From: JAZDJJ01 sp043804035 | GTDB lineage: Bacteria; Bacteroidota; Bacteroidia; Palsa-948 | Reading direction: 5' to 3' | DNA: 29,203 nucleotides | Assembly: GCA_043804035.1 (NCBI GenBank) | Contig: JAZDJJ010000028.1 | Location: 1 to 29,203, forward strand | Part shown: piece after piece, positions 1-8,336 of the stretch | Numbering within the stretch: position 1 is the first letter of the stretch | Layout of the letters: the number at the start of each line of letters is the position of its first letter | Notes under the pieces: model-generated | What the model saw: only the letters and a program-made list of their open reading frames with translations | Database searches by the model: none | Told to the model about the DNA's origin: nothing | Made by a program: the position numbers and the translations under genes

Positions 1-2043
1 ATTGTTTAATCCCATAGCAGGCACCCAAGAATAAGTACCACCGGAAGGAGTTGCATTAGCGGTAAGAGCAGCAGTTGTTTGTCCAAGGCAAATAGATACT
101 GGTGCGCTGACATTAACTACCGGAGGAGAAAGAGCCGTTACCGTTACACCTGCAGTGTCGGAGCATCCATTAGCATCGGTTCCTATTACTGTATAAATAG
201 TAGTAACACTCGGACAAGCCACAGGATTTGAAATATTCGGATTGCTTAATCCATTTACAGGTCCCCATACATAATTAGTTCCCCCTGCTGCAAAAATGGT
301 GGGACAATTATTTCCATTATTATTGGCACATACAGAAGCATTATTTCCAGCAGTAATGATTGGCAATGAGTTGATTCCGACAGAAACAACATCTGTGTCT
401 TTGCATCCGTTTGTATATGTATAAACTAATGTATAAGTGGTAGCGGTAATAATAGGACCTGCTGTTGGATTATTAACATTTGGATTATTAAGATTGGTAG
501 AAGGCAACCATGAATAAGTACCTCCCGATGGCGTACCGTTTCCAATCAATGTAGTGCTGCTTCCCTGACATACCGACAAATCAGAACCGGCATTAATGGA
601 TATATCTACTATCGGTACCAACAAATTTGCTGATGTATTCTTACATCCCGCTTGCGATGTTATTGTACACGAGGCAGTATAATTTCCCGCAGTCGGATAT
701 GTTACAACAGGATTTTGTAAAGTGGACGAAGATGGTGTTCCACCGGGAAATGACCATAGCCAATTATCTATAGTCCCTCCAGTAATTTTAGAGGAATCAC
801 CAAAAGAAACAGTATTGCAATTAATTGAGTTATATATATGTGGAGTGATGACTGTAGGTGATAGAGCATATACCAAATAAAATGAGCAATTAGAAGGGGG
901 AGTTACTTTTACAATTACCGTATCAACAATCTGTGGATTAACAATAGCACTTGAAGTAGTTTGTCCGGTTGACCAAGTATAAGTGAAGCCCGGCTCATTA
1001 GAAGCAGTAAGTAATACAGAATCCTCAGTAACGCAATATTGTGTGATAGTAGGGAGTGTGCCACAGATAAAATCAAGATAAGTAATTCCCATATGTCCGC
1101 AACGCGCACAATCAGCATTAGTACAAATAATAGTTACTGTCTGACCAATGTATGCACTTAAATTAACACCAACTACTGTCCATGGTTTATAATAAATAAC
1201 TTCTGGCCCCATTGATAGATTATTACAATTTGGATTTGATAAAAGTGATGTATGAAATCCCGGTAAATTTGGACCAGATACATAATGCTGAAAAGAACAG
1301 AGAACTGTATCATTATTTTGATCAAGAATTACAAAATCAAAATAAGGCATTTCAGATGGAAGATGCGCAGTAGGATTTTCAAACACTACTGCATATTGAT
1401 AAATAAAATTAGTATCACTTGGCGTTACATTTAAAGTATGAATCAACTTCTCTGTTTGCGCACCAACACTATTATTACCCAATTGAATTGAAAAATTTCC
1501 TCCCATAGGAGAAGGTAGATTAATAGGAAACCCTGGAACATCTGCACATATATCGACAGAAGGAGATGGTACAATTGTAATTCTTCCAGGTACAGGCAAA
1601 GAAGCAGATGCCCAAGGAGTAGCATAAAAATTATAACCTGTACAAAAAGGTGAATTAATTGACCAAGATTTTGTTTCTGCTCGCCAATTCCCAAAATTGC
1701 CATTTTCTACTCCAATATCAATATCATTACATCCGGCAGAAAAAGCAACAGGAGGAACCGGCATTTTATGTTTTTGTGGTAAGACAGGATTTTGTGCATT
1801 CACTATCGCTCGTTTTTCTTTAACTTTATCATCAAGGTATTTAAAAATTTCTTCGTCTGTAATTCCTTTTTTTCGTAGTTGTTCAATTAAAGGAACTTCA
1901 TCTTGATATTCAGGATTCATTAATAAAAAATCAATACAAGTTTTTTTTTGCCCAAAAGAATTCAGAGCAAAAAAGATAAGTAGAGAAGTAAAAATTACTT
2001 TCACTCTACTCATCAGCAAATTGATATATATAATGTTTCTCAT
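1..2043 (-). CDS. Secreted PKD/Ig-repeat surface protein (partial, C-terminus beyond window)
   Basis: The frame is open from an ATG at 2043 to base 1 (681 codons, no stop), so the C-terminal part is missing. The first residues form a signal peptide: a basic start, then VIFTSLLIFFALNSFG and QKK, a typical cleavage context. Residues 100-340 look like a globular adhesin-type domain. A TWSTG segment lies near 350-380, a PKD domain (DNWLWSFPGG...YPTAGNYT) near 405-475, and three successive Ig/PKD-like repeats follow, each with the pattern SGGTYSW-P-GLNNPN-NNPTA-TTYTV and a Cys-Gly-Asp spacer. Bacteroidota proteins of this build are usually exported by the type IX system through a C-terminal sorting domain, which cannot be checked here. 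A second in-frame ATG lies at 2013. Role inferred: cell-surface adhesion or gliding-associated protein. No enzymatic motif seen. Confidence 0.85.
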   Translation of the reverse strand, partial: MRNIIYINLLMSRVKVIFTSLLIFFALNSFGQKKTCIDFLLMNPEYQDEVPLIEQLRKKGITDEEIFKYLDDKVKEKRAIVNAQNPVLPQKHKMPVPPVAFSAGCNDIDIGVENGNFGNWRAETKSWSINSPFCTGYNFYATPWASASLPVPGRITIVPSPSVDICADVPGFPINLPSPMGGNFSIQLGNNSVGAQTEKLIHTLNVTPSDTNFIYQYAVVFENPTAHLPSEMPYFDFVILDQNNDTVLCSFQHYVSGPNLPGFHTSLLSNPNCNNLSMGPEVIYYKPWTVVGVNLSAYIGQTVTIICTNADCARCGHMGITYLDFICGTLPTITQYCVTEDSVLLTASNEPGFTYTWSTGQTTSSAIVNPQIVDTVIVKVTPPSNCSFYLVYALSPTVITPHIYNSINCNTVSFGDSSKITGGTIDNWLWSFPGGTPSSSTLQNPVVTYPTAGNYTASCTITSQAGCKNTSANLLVPIVDISINAGSDLSVCQGSSTTLIGNGTPSGGTYSWLPSTNLNNPNVNNPTAGPIITATTYTLVYTYTNGCKDTDVVSVGINSLPIITAGNNASVCANNNGNNCPTIFAAGGTNYVWGPVNGLSNPNISNPVACPSVTTIYTVIGTDANGCSDTAGVTVTALSPPVVNVSAPVSICLGQTTAALTANATPSGGTYSWVPAMGLNN

Positions 2044-2089
2044 AGGAGTTTTATAGAATTGTGAACAAAATATTTTGCAATATAATATG

Positions 2090-2119
2090 TAAAGATAAAA
2101 AATAAATAACAATTCTAAA
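2090..2119 (-). promoter_or_regulatory. Candidate promoter for the surface-protein gene
   Basis: Read on the minus strand, TATCTTTA (2097-2090) is one base from the Bacteroidota -7 consensus TAnnTTTG. A TTTAG box lies 17 bases upstream (2119-2115), in place of the usual -33 TTTG. The distance to the ATG at 2043 leaves a leader of about 40 bases. Assignment is by pattern only. Confidence 0.4.
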
Positions 2120-2233
2120 CTTTTTTACCAAAAAAATAATCTTCACTAAAATTCAATTATGATTGCAAAAACAAAAAGTCGTCCATCATAACCCATAATC
2201 GTTCGTATATTCGTAACAGATAATATTTTGCAG

Positions 2234-2680
2234 ATGAAAAAAGATGATGAGTATTTCATGCGTGAAGCGTTAAAGGAATCTCACAAAGCGTTTGATGCCG
2301 ATGAAGTTCCTGTGGGAGCAGTGATTGTATGTGAAGAAAAAATAATTGCTCGCGCTCATAATTTTTCTGAACGGCTCACCGATGCCACTGCTCACGCTGA
2401 GATGCAGGCATTTACTTCCGCCTCATCTTATTTGGGAAAAAAATATCTGAATGAATGTACGCTTTATGTAACTATTGAACCCTGCCCGATGTGTGCAGGT
2501 GCAAGTTTTTGGACACAAATAGGAAAAATTGTTTATGGAGCGAAAGATGAGAAACGAGGATATTCTATTATGAATAAAAAAATACTTCATCCGAAAACAA
2601 AAGTTGTTTCAGCCGTTTGTGAAAAAGAATGTTCAGAACTGATGAAAGAATTTTTTAGGAAGAAAAGAATATGCACCTAA
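2234..2680 (+). CDS. tadA: tRNA-specific adenosine deaminase TadA
   Basis: Converts adenosine-34 to inosine in the anticodon of tRNA-Arg(ACG), a zinc-dependent cytosolic reaction. The 148-residue protein carries the complete cytidine/deoxycytidylate deaminase zinc site: HAE at residues 54-56 (His ligand and proton-shuttling Glu) and PCPMC at 83-87 (Cys84 and Cys87 ligands). Other TadA hallmarks are EVPVGAVIV near residue 24, DATAHAEMQAF, LYVTIEPC and VYGAKDEKRGY. The length is normal for the family. A TTG at 2228 would add two residues, but the ATG at 2234 is the more natural start. The gene stands alone, convergent with the suf cluster. Guanine deaminase is a less likely alternative because the local motifs are those of TadA. 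Confidence 0.92.
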   Translation: MKKDDEYFMREALKESHKAFDADEVPVGAVIVCEEKIIARAHNFSERLTDATAHAEMQAFTSASSYLGKKYLNECTLYVTIEPCPMCAGASFWTQIGKIVYGAKDEKRGYSIMNKKILHPKTKVVSAVCEKECSELMKEFFRKKRICT

Positions 2681-2743
2681 TCTGCGATAATCAAACTCAA
2701 AACGAGAAATCACAAATCTCAAAATACAAATCATAAATAAAAA

Positions 2744-3073
2744 TTACATAAAACCTAATTCTACTTGTGCCACTTCGCTCATCATTTCTTTTGTCCATGG
2801 TGGTTCAAAAGTCAGTTCCACTTTCACTGATTTTATTTTTTCAATACCTTTTAGTTTTTGTTCTACTTCATGAAGTAATGATTCTGCCATAGGACAAGAA
2901 GGCGAAGTAAGTGTCATCTTCATAATCAAATTATTTTCTGCATCAATATTTATCTCGTATATCAAACCCATTTCCCAAATATCAATAGGAATTTCTGGGT
3001 CGTAACAAGTTTTTATTACACCAATCACACGTTGAGAAAGTTCGGTATTTTGAGTTATGATTATTGTATTCAC
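2744..3073 (-). CDS. SufT-like DUF59/MIP18-family Fe-S assembly protein
   Basis: Small DUF59 (MIP18) protein that helps mature or deliver iron-sulfur clusters in the cytosol. The family pattern is clear: CYDPEIPIDIWEMGLIYEI in the first third, MTLTSPSCPMAESL with the conserved reactive cysteine in the middle, and VELTFEPPWTKEMMSEVA near the end. The open frame extends upstream to an ATG at 3136, but those residues (FLFFVLQFLFKNQ) have no counterpart in the family, and the DNA there looks intergenic. A GTG at 3073 gives 109 residues, the usual family length, and is preferred. It sits last in the sufD-sufS-sufE run, a position DUF59 genes often take in suf operons of this phylum. Confidence 0.85.
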   Translation of the reverse strand: MNTIIITQNTELSQRVIGVIKTCYDPEIPIDIWEMGLIYEINIDAENNLIMKMTLTSPSCPMAESLLHEVEQKLKGIEKIKSVKVELTFEPPWTKEMMSEVAQVELGFM

Positions 3074-3085
3074 GATGGTTTGTAG

Positions 3086-3104
3086 TTTTGATTCTTGATT
3101 CTTG
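3086..3104. repeat. 19-bp repeat shared with the fadN-like gene
   Basis: The minus-strand word CAAGAATCAAGAATCAAAA occurs here, just upstream of the SufT-like start, and again on the plus strand at 8463-8481 inside the fadN-like coding region. It contains two tandem copies of AAGAATC. Confidence 0.6.
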
Positions 3105-3143
3105 AACAAAAATTGAAGAACAAAGAATAAGAACAAAAAATCA

Positions 3144-3563
3144 TCAAATTTTTGCTTTTAAGGCAATAGCATCTAATTTCATTTGCTTTATCATATTCAC
3201 CAGTCCATTTGCCCGTATCGGAGAAAGATGTTCTTTCAATCCAATCTTTTCCACAAAATTCATTTTTGCAGAAATTATTTCATCGGGAGTGTGTTCCGAC
3301 AAAACCCGAATCAGCAGAGCCGCTAATCCTTTTGTGATGATGGCGTCGCTGGTTGCCTTAAAAAAAACTTTTCCATCTTTCAATTCCGAATGAAGCCATA
3401 CTTGGCTCTGACATCCTTTTATCAGTCGGTCATCAGTTTTATATTTCTCGTCAATCATCGGCAATGATTTTCCGAGTTCAATAATGTACTCGTATTTTTC
3501 CATCCAGTCACAGAATATAGAAAACTCCTCTATTATTTTGTTTTCTATATTTTCAATACTCAT
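3144..3563 (-). CDS. sufE: Cysteine desulfuration protein SufE
   Basis: SufE takes the persulfide from the active-site cysteine of SufS and passes it to the SufBCD scaffold. The 139-residue protein matches the family from end to end. The acceptor cysteine is Cys51 in LIKGCQSQVWL, the position it has in the E. coli protein. LIRVLSEHTPDEI and LSPIRANGLVNMI are further family signatures. It is transcribed directly after sufS (19 bases between them), so the sulfur donor pair is co-expressed. No unusual residue is seen. The alternative, CsdE, is the same fold, and its pairing with an adjacent SufS supports the name SufE. Confidence 0.94.
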   Translation of the reverse strand: MSIENIENKIIEEFSIFCDWMEKYEYIIELGKSLPMIDEKYKTDDRLIKGCQSQVWLHSELKDGKVFFKATSDAIITKGLAALLIRVLSEHTPDEIISAKMNFVEKIGLKEHLSPIRANGLVNMIKQMKLDAIALKAKI

Positions 3564-3582
3564 AAGTATATTCTGAATTTTT

Positions 3583-4863
3583 TTACTTCAACATTTTTTT
3601 TGCGCGTTCAACTCCTTTTATTAACTCATCAATTTCTTCTTTGGTATTGTAAAATGCCAGTGAAGAACGCACTGTTCCCGGAATTTTAAATTTATCCATA
3701 ATCGGTTGAGTGCAGTGGTGCCCTGTACGTAGAGCAATTCCGAGTTGGTCTAATATAACGCCAATATCGTATGGATGAATTTTATTTATCACAAATGAAA
3801 TTACACTTACTTTATTTTTTGATGTGCCAATAATTCTCAGTCCTTCAATCATCAAAAGTTTTTCTGTTGCATACTTCAACAATTCATGTTCGTACTCAGA
3901 AATTTTTTCTAAGCCGATGTTGTTAATATAATCCAATGCAGAGGCAAGACCGATTCCTCCTGCGATGTGCGGAGTGCCTGCTTCAAAACGAAGAGGAATA
4001 TCAGCGTATTCTGTTTTTTTAAACGAAACGGTTTTTATTGTCCCGCCACCAACCTGATAGTTTGGAAGTTTGCGTAACAATTTTTCTTTTCCGTAGAGAA
4101 CACCAATACCAGTTGGACCAAAAACTTTATGCCCGCTAAAGCAATAAAAGTCCGCATCCAAATCCCGAACATCCACTTTCATGTGAGGAATTGCCTGTGC
4201 TCCATCAACGAGAACAATTATTTCATCACCAACTTTTCTTTGATGGCGAGAAGATTTTTTACGCACAACGCGAATAATTTCTTTAACCGGATTGATTGTT
4301 CCAAGAGTATTTGAAGTATGAGTTATAGCAACAATTTTTGTTTTACTATTGAGCAAATTATCAATCTGCTCTATATCTAACTCACCTCTGTCGGTAATTG
4401 GCACAACTTTCAGCACAGCATTTTTTTCTTCGCACAACATTTGCCACGGAAGAATGTTGCTGTGATGTTCCATTTCTGTAATAAGAATTTCATCTCCCGG
4501 CATTAACCTATCTCCAAATGGAGAAAAAAGTTTTCCGAAAGTTGTTGCAACAAGATTAATACTTTCTGTTGTCCCGCTTGTAAAAATTATTTCGTGTGCG
4601 TGTTTGGCGCCAATATGTTTTTGAATTGTTGTTCTTGCATTTTCGTAATCAACAGTGATATTCTGACTCAAATGATGAACAGCACGGTGAATGTTTGCAT
4701 TCTGCTCAGAATAATATTTTGTGATTGCATCAATTACTTGTTTTGGTTTTTGCGCTGTTGCTCCGTTATCTAAATAAATCAATGATTTACCGTTGACTTT
4801 TCGGGAAAGGATGGGAAAATCTTTTCGGATTTTCTGAACATTAAGTTTAGAATCCATCATCAT
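3583..4863 (-). CDS. sufS: Group II cysteine desulfurase SufS
   Basis: PLP enzyme that converts L-cysteine to alanine and a cysteine persulfide for Fe-S assembly. The PLP lysine lies in FSGHKVFGPTGIGVLYGKE near residue 245, and the catalytic cysteine in RTGHHCTQPIM near residue 382. TTESINLVA, EMEHHSNILPWQ and VDGAQAIPHMKVDV complete the SufS pattern. At 426 residues it is about 20 longer than the E. coli protein as I recall it. The excess sits in two places: about 6 residues around LFSPFGDRLMPGDE and about 10 around RKKSSRHQRKVGDE. The ATG at 4863 overlaps the sufD stop (ATGA). Two further ATGs at 4860 and 4857 are in the same frame, so the exact start is open by two residues. Confidence 0.95.
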   Translation of the reverse strand: MMMDSKLNVQKIRKDFPILSRKVNGKSLIYLDNGATAQKPKQVIDAITKYYSEQNANIHRAVHHLSQNITVDYENARTTIQKHIGAKHAHEIIFTSGTTESINLVATTFGKLFSPFGDRLMPGDEILITEMEHHSNILPWQMLCEEKNAVLKVVPITDRGELDIEQIDNLLNSKTKIVAITHTSNTLGTINPVKEIIRVVRKKSSRHQRKVGDEIIVLVDGAQAIPHMKVDVRDLDADFYCFSGHKVFGPTGIGVLYGKEKLLRKLPNYQVGGGTIKTVSFKKTEYADIPLRFEAGTPHIAGGIGLASALDYINNIGLEKISEYEHELLKYATEKLLMIEGLRIIGTSKNKVSVISFVINKIHPYDIGVILDQLGIALRTGHHCTQPIMDKFKIPGTVRSSLAFYNTKEEIDELIKGVERAKKMLK

Positions 4864-6240
4864 TTATTTTTTTTTAATTTTTTTGTAACTAACTCTTTCA
4901 CATGATTTTTTAACGGCTCAATTTGAATTTTCTCAATCACATCATCAACAAATGCAAACAGCAAAAGATTTTTTGCACTGTCTTCGTTTAATCCACGCGA
5001 ACGAAGATAAAACAATGCATCTTCATTTATCTGTCCTGTGGTTGAACCGTGCGAGCACTTCACGTCATCGGCATAAATTTCTAATTGCGGTTTAGTGTAG
5101 ATTGTAGCATCATCGCTCAGTAAAATATTTTTATTGCTCTGATATGCATTAGTTTTTTGTGCATCGCGACTAACAAAAATTTTTCCGTTGAACACACCCG
5201 TTGATTGTTCTCCGAGAATTCCTTTGTAAAGTTGATTGCTCTGGCAATTTGGCTTGCGGTGGTCAACCAATGTGTGATTGTCTACATGCTGAGCGCCATG
5301 TGTGATGAATAGTCCATTGAGGTGCGATTCGCAGTTGTCATCAGTTACAATATTCAGATTATTGCGTATCCAATCACCGTTCAATGTAATTGTAATAGTG
5401 TTGAAATGAGATTTTTTTTGTTGATGTACATTCACTGAAGAAATCAAATGAACTTTTTCGCAATTATTTTGAAGTTTGTAAAATTGAACTTTTGCATTTT
5501 CGCCTACAGAAATTTCTGCAACGGAATTGCAAACTGTTTTTGAATTTGAATTTAGTGTGTTTATAGAATCAATAATTTTTATTTCCGAATTTTTTCCAAT
5601 GACAAAAAGAAAGTGAGGTTGTATAAGCAAAATTTCTTTGGAAGAAATAATATTTATAATATAAATCGGAGATTTAACGATTGTGTTATCGGGAACAAAA
5701 ATAAAAACCCCATCAGATGTAAATGCTGTGTTCATCGCAGCAAAAGCATCAGTGCTGATGTCAGTGTATTTTAAAAAATGATTTGAAAAGATTTCCGAAT
5801 TTTCATCCATTGCTTTTGCGAAAGAAGAAATTATAATTTCTTTTGGAAGAATTGCCACATCGTCTTTTTCTGAATGTGATTGTGATGAAAACGTTTCGGA
5901 GTAAACTCCGTTTATTAAAACAATAATTAATGCATTCATGCTCGGAATAATTTTTTTTTTCAATTTCTTTTTTTTCAACTTGAACCATTGAATCCGAAAC
6001 ATGAAACTCGTTTTTAAAAAGAGCAGATACATCAGAATATTTCCACTCTTCATTTTTTATATTCGGAATATTTAGTCGCTCAAATTCTCTAATGGCTTTT
6101 TCCCGCAAGGGATGAAATCCCTTTAAAGAAAATTTCATTCTCTGAAATGTAGAAACCAAATTTTCATTCACTGATATTTTTTTTGGCACGTTACTTAATA
6201 TGAATTGATTTTTTTCTATTTTTTTCTTTACCAATGGCAC
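4860..6240 (-). CDS. sufD: Fe-S assembly protein SufD, interrupted by a frameshift
   Basis: SufD is the partner of SufB and SufC in the SufBC2D scaffold. The N-terminal part is in one frame (6240 to about 5950) and includes the SufD signature FHPLREKAIREFERLNIPNIKNEEWKYSDVSALF. From about 5960 the rest is in the frame one base further on and continues with VLINGVYSE, then the beta-helix core (NTITITLNGDWIRNNLNI, HGAQHVDNHTLVDHRKPNCQSNQLYKG) and the C-terminal CSHGSTTGQINEDALFYLRSRG. The switch lies in an A-rich stretch with an A8 and an A10 run on the coding strand. One base too many there explains it. It may be a sequencing error, a true mutation or slippage. No ATG fits the N-terminus. GTG codons at 6240, 6189 and 6171 are the candidates. 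sufB and sufC are not upstream. Confidence 0.88.
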
Positions 6241-6324
6241 CTTTCAATTTATCTGTAAGCCAAAGCGTAAAAATTTCATCAGAAAATTCCGTATGAAAAA
6301 AGATTTGGATGAACTTTTGGCTTT

Positions 6325-7281
6325 TTAGAATTTTGCGCGGATAATACGTTTGGAGTATTTCTTGCTTTTGAAATATGTTCTATACTTTGTCCTAGCAAAT
6401 TTACTCCTGCTTTTCAATACATAACTAACATTAATTGTTGTACTCAAATAAGAATCGTTATGAATTGGATTGCCACGTTTGGCATTAACTTTATTTATAG
6501 GATCATACAGATAATTTTCTTTCGCTGGCAAATTAGTATTATCTGTATATATCAATTCAGGATTACGATTAGAAAGAGCTTGAGATAAATCACTTCCGAG
6601 AACAGATGGATTAGCAGGATAAACAGTACTTACATCATCCAAATAATCTGTGAAAGTAGTTCTATAATTGAACTCCCATCCAATACGGTACCTTTTGCCA
6701 ATAGTAAAAAATAATCCTGCTCCCATCGGAATAGCAAACTGAAATAATTTATATTCTTTCACTCCCTCAATAATACCTTGTCCTTCGGTATGCAGGGGCT
6801 GAAGTTTTTCCCAACTTCCTTTGTATTTTGCTTCTGGATTGTGATAAAATCCGGTTACTCCAGTAAAAACATATACTCTGATATCATTCTGGTAACGATA
6901 AGTTCTTCCCAAGTCGGTAATGTTAAAAAAAGTATATTGTCCTATTATGCTGGCCTCTAAAATATCATTGCGGAAACTAAGATTCCTCCCCATACGTCCG
7001 GGATTTGTTGAAAGATTATCTGCCCCGGAAATTCTATTCCACGCTAAATTCCCACGGAAATAAATGTTACGACGAATTTTATAACGGACAAATCCTCCAA
7101 GTGAAGGTCTGGTTTGCGAAAATTTTATGTCAGCAATAAACCCTCTTGCATTTTTTTCTTTTCCACCAATTTCACCGAGATAATTGGCAGCACCAATATT
7201 AGCACCAATATCCCATTTATACTGGGAAAAAATACTGGATGTGAGAATTGAAAAACAAAAAGCAAAAAGAATTTTTTTCAT
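6325..7281 (-). CDS. DUF6089-like outer-membrane beta-barrel protein
   Basis: 318 residues. A signal peptide (KKILFAFCFSILTSSIFSQ) is followed by a chain of short amphipathic strands with alternating hydrophobic residues and many aromatic and glycine residues, as in a small outer-membrane barrel. The opening YKWDIGANIGAANYLGEIGG and the strand FVRYKIRRNIYFRGNLAWNRISGAD resemble DUF6089-type proteins of Bacteroidota, which have no defined function. A strongly basic tail (SRSKFARTKYRTYFKSKKYSKR) ends the protein. It faces the nitronate monooxygenase-like gene across a 79-base divergent gap. The family name is from memory of its pattern, and the barrel call is firmer than the family call. Confidence 0.7.
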   Translation of the reverse strand: MKKILFAFCFSILTSSIFSQYKWDIGANIGAANYLGEIGGKEKNARGFIADIKFSQTRPSLGGFVRYKIRRNIYFRGNLAWNRISGADNLSTNPGRMGRNLSFRNDILEASIIGQYTFFNITDLGRTYRYQNDIRVYVFTGVTGFYHNPEAKYKGSWEKLQPLHTEGQGIIEGVKEYKLFQFAIPMGAGLFFTIGKRYRIGWEFNYRTTFTDYLDDVSTVYPANPSVLGSDLSQALSNRNPELIYTDNTNLPAKENYLYDPINKVNAKRGNPIHNDSYLSTTINVSYVLKSRSKFARTKYRTYFKSKKYSKRIIRAKF

Positions 7282-7343
7282 ATTAACAAAAAATTTAAAT
7301 TAACAAATTTAAAAACCCTTTGTATCTTGCGCCAATTTTACAA

Positions 7344-7372
7344 CAAAGATATAATAATTTATGAAGAATAAA
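7344..7372 (-). promoter_or_regulatory. Candidate promoter for the outer-membrane protein gene
   Basis: Minus-strand TATCTTTG (7351-7344) matches the Bacteroidota -7 consensus TAnnTTTG exactly. A weak TTTA box lies about 17 bases upstream, inside the first codons of the divergent gene. The predicted leader is about 55 bases. Confidence 0.45.
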
Positions 7373-8296
7373 ATTTGTGATATTTTCAAAATACAATATC
7401 CCATCATTCAAGCGGGGATGATATGGGCAAGTGGCTGGCGGCTGGCTTCGGCTGCTGCTAACAGTGGATGTCTGGGACTGATTGGCGCTGGCTCCATGCA
7501 TCCTGAAACACTCATAGAACATATTAGAAAATGTAAGAGAAATACTGATAAGCCCTTTGGCGTGAATGTGCCAATGCTCTATCCCGATATTGAAAAAATT
7601 ATGAATATTATTGTTGAAGAAGAAGTAAAAATTGTTTTTACCTCGGCAGGAAATCCAAAGACATGGACTTCGTGGTTAAAGAAACATGATATAAAAGTTG
7701 TGCATGTGGTAGCAAGCATGAAGTTTGCTAAAAAATCGGAAGATGCAGGAGTGGATGCTGTGGTGGCTGAGGGTTTTGAAGCGGGCGGGCACAACGGAAA
7801 AGAAGAAACCACTACGATGTGTCTGATTCCTATGGTAAGAGAAGAAATAAAAATACCCCTCATCGCGGCCGGAGGCATTGCCACAGGTAAACAAATGCTT
7901 GCCGCTATGGTGCTGGGAGCCGATGGCGTTCAGATTGGAACACGTTTTGCTGCAAGTTTAGAATCTTCCTGCCATGATAATTTCAAAAAACGCATCACCG
8001 AAGTGAACGAAGGGGATACTATTCTCACTCTAAAGAAAATTGGTCCTGTACGATTAATCAAAAATAAGTTTGCAGAACAGGTTCAAAATGCCGAAGACAG
8101 CGGAGCTACTTCTGATGATTTTAAAATTCTTTTGGGACAAGGACGCGCAAAAAAAGGAATGTTTGAAGGCAATCTGGAAGAAGGAGAATTGGAAATAGGA
8201 CAAGCAAGTGCAATGATACGCGAAATAAAACCGGTAAAAGAAATTGTAGAAGAGATTATTGCAGAATACGAAAAAGCAAAAGAGAAAATTTACTGA
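7361..8296 (+). CDS. Nitronate monooxygenase / FabK-like FMN flavoprotein
   Basis: TIM-barrel FMN protein of the 2-nitropropane dioxygenase/nitronate monooxygenase superfamily (311 residues, normal length). Recognisable elements in order: YPIIQAGMIWASGWRLASAAANSGCLGLIGAGS at the N-terminus, PFGVNVPML, KVVHVVASMKFAKKSEDAGVDAVVAEGFEAGGHNG (the GGH flavin-site motif with the likely catalytic His), IPLIAAGGIATGKQMLAAMVLGADGVQIGTRF (phosphate-binding glycines), and a C-terminal lid. In the superfamily the substrate may be a nitronate, or an enoyl-ACP in FabK-type members, and these residues do not decide it. It precedes the fadN-like gene by 40 bases, which makes a lipid-linked role plausible but not shown. 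Confidence 0.87.
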   Translation: MKNKICDIFKIQYPIIQAGMIWASGWRLASAAANSGCLGLIGAGSMHPETLIEHIRKCKRNTDKPFGVNVPMLYPDIEKIMNIIVEEEVKIVFTSAGNPKTWTSWLKKHDIKVVHVVASMKFAKKSEDAGVDAVVAEGFEAGGHNGKEETTTMCLIPMVREEIKIPLIAAGGIATGKQMLAAMVLGADGVQIGTRFAASLESSCHDNFKKRITEVNEGDTILTLKKIGPVRLIKNKFAEQVQNAEDSGATSDDFKILLGQGRAKKGMFEGNLEEGELEIGQASAMIREIKPVKEIVEEIIAEYEKAKEKIY

Positions 8297-8307
8297 TATT
8301 TTTCTTT

Positions 8308-8331
8308 TACCTTTATTGATTCGTTAATCAA
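8308..8331 (+). promoter_or_regulatory. Candidate promoter and 16-bp palindromic operator ahead of the fadN-like gene
   Basis: TACCTTTA (8308-8315) resembles the Bacteroidota -7 box. It is followed directly by TTGATT CGTT AATCAA (8316-8331), a perfect 6-bp inverted repeat that would cover the start of transcription, where a repressor could act. No regulator gene is next to it. Confidence 0.35.
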
Positions 8332-8336
8332 ATTAT

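Noticed and set aside
2681..2743. Repetitive AAATCACAAATCTCAAAATACAA-like sequence between tadA and the SufT-like gene.
   Set aside because: Low-complexity AT-rich intergenic DNA without a defined unit or a terminator stem. Similar text stands at 19185-19228.
6241..6324. An open stretch on the minus strand reading FHTEFSDEIFTLWLTDKLKGA.
   Set aside because: It has no start codon in frame, runs out of the barrel gene in another frame and ends within the sufD start region. It might be a lost N-terminus or remnant, but no family is recognisable.
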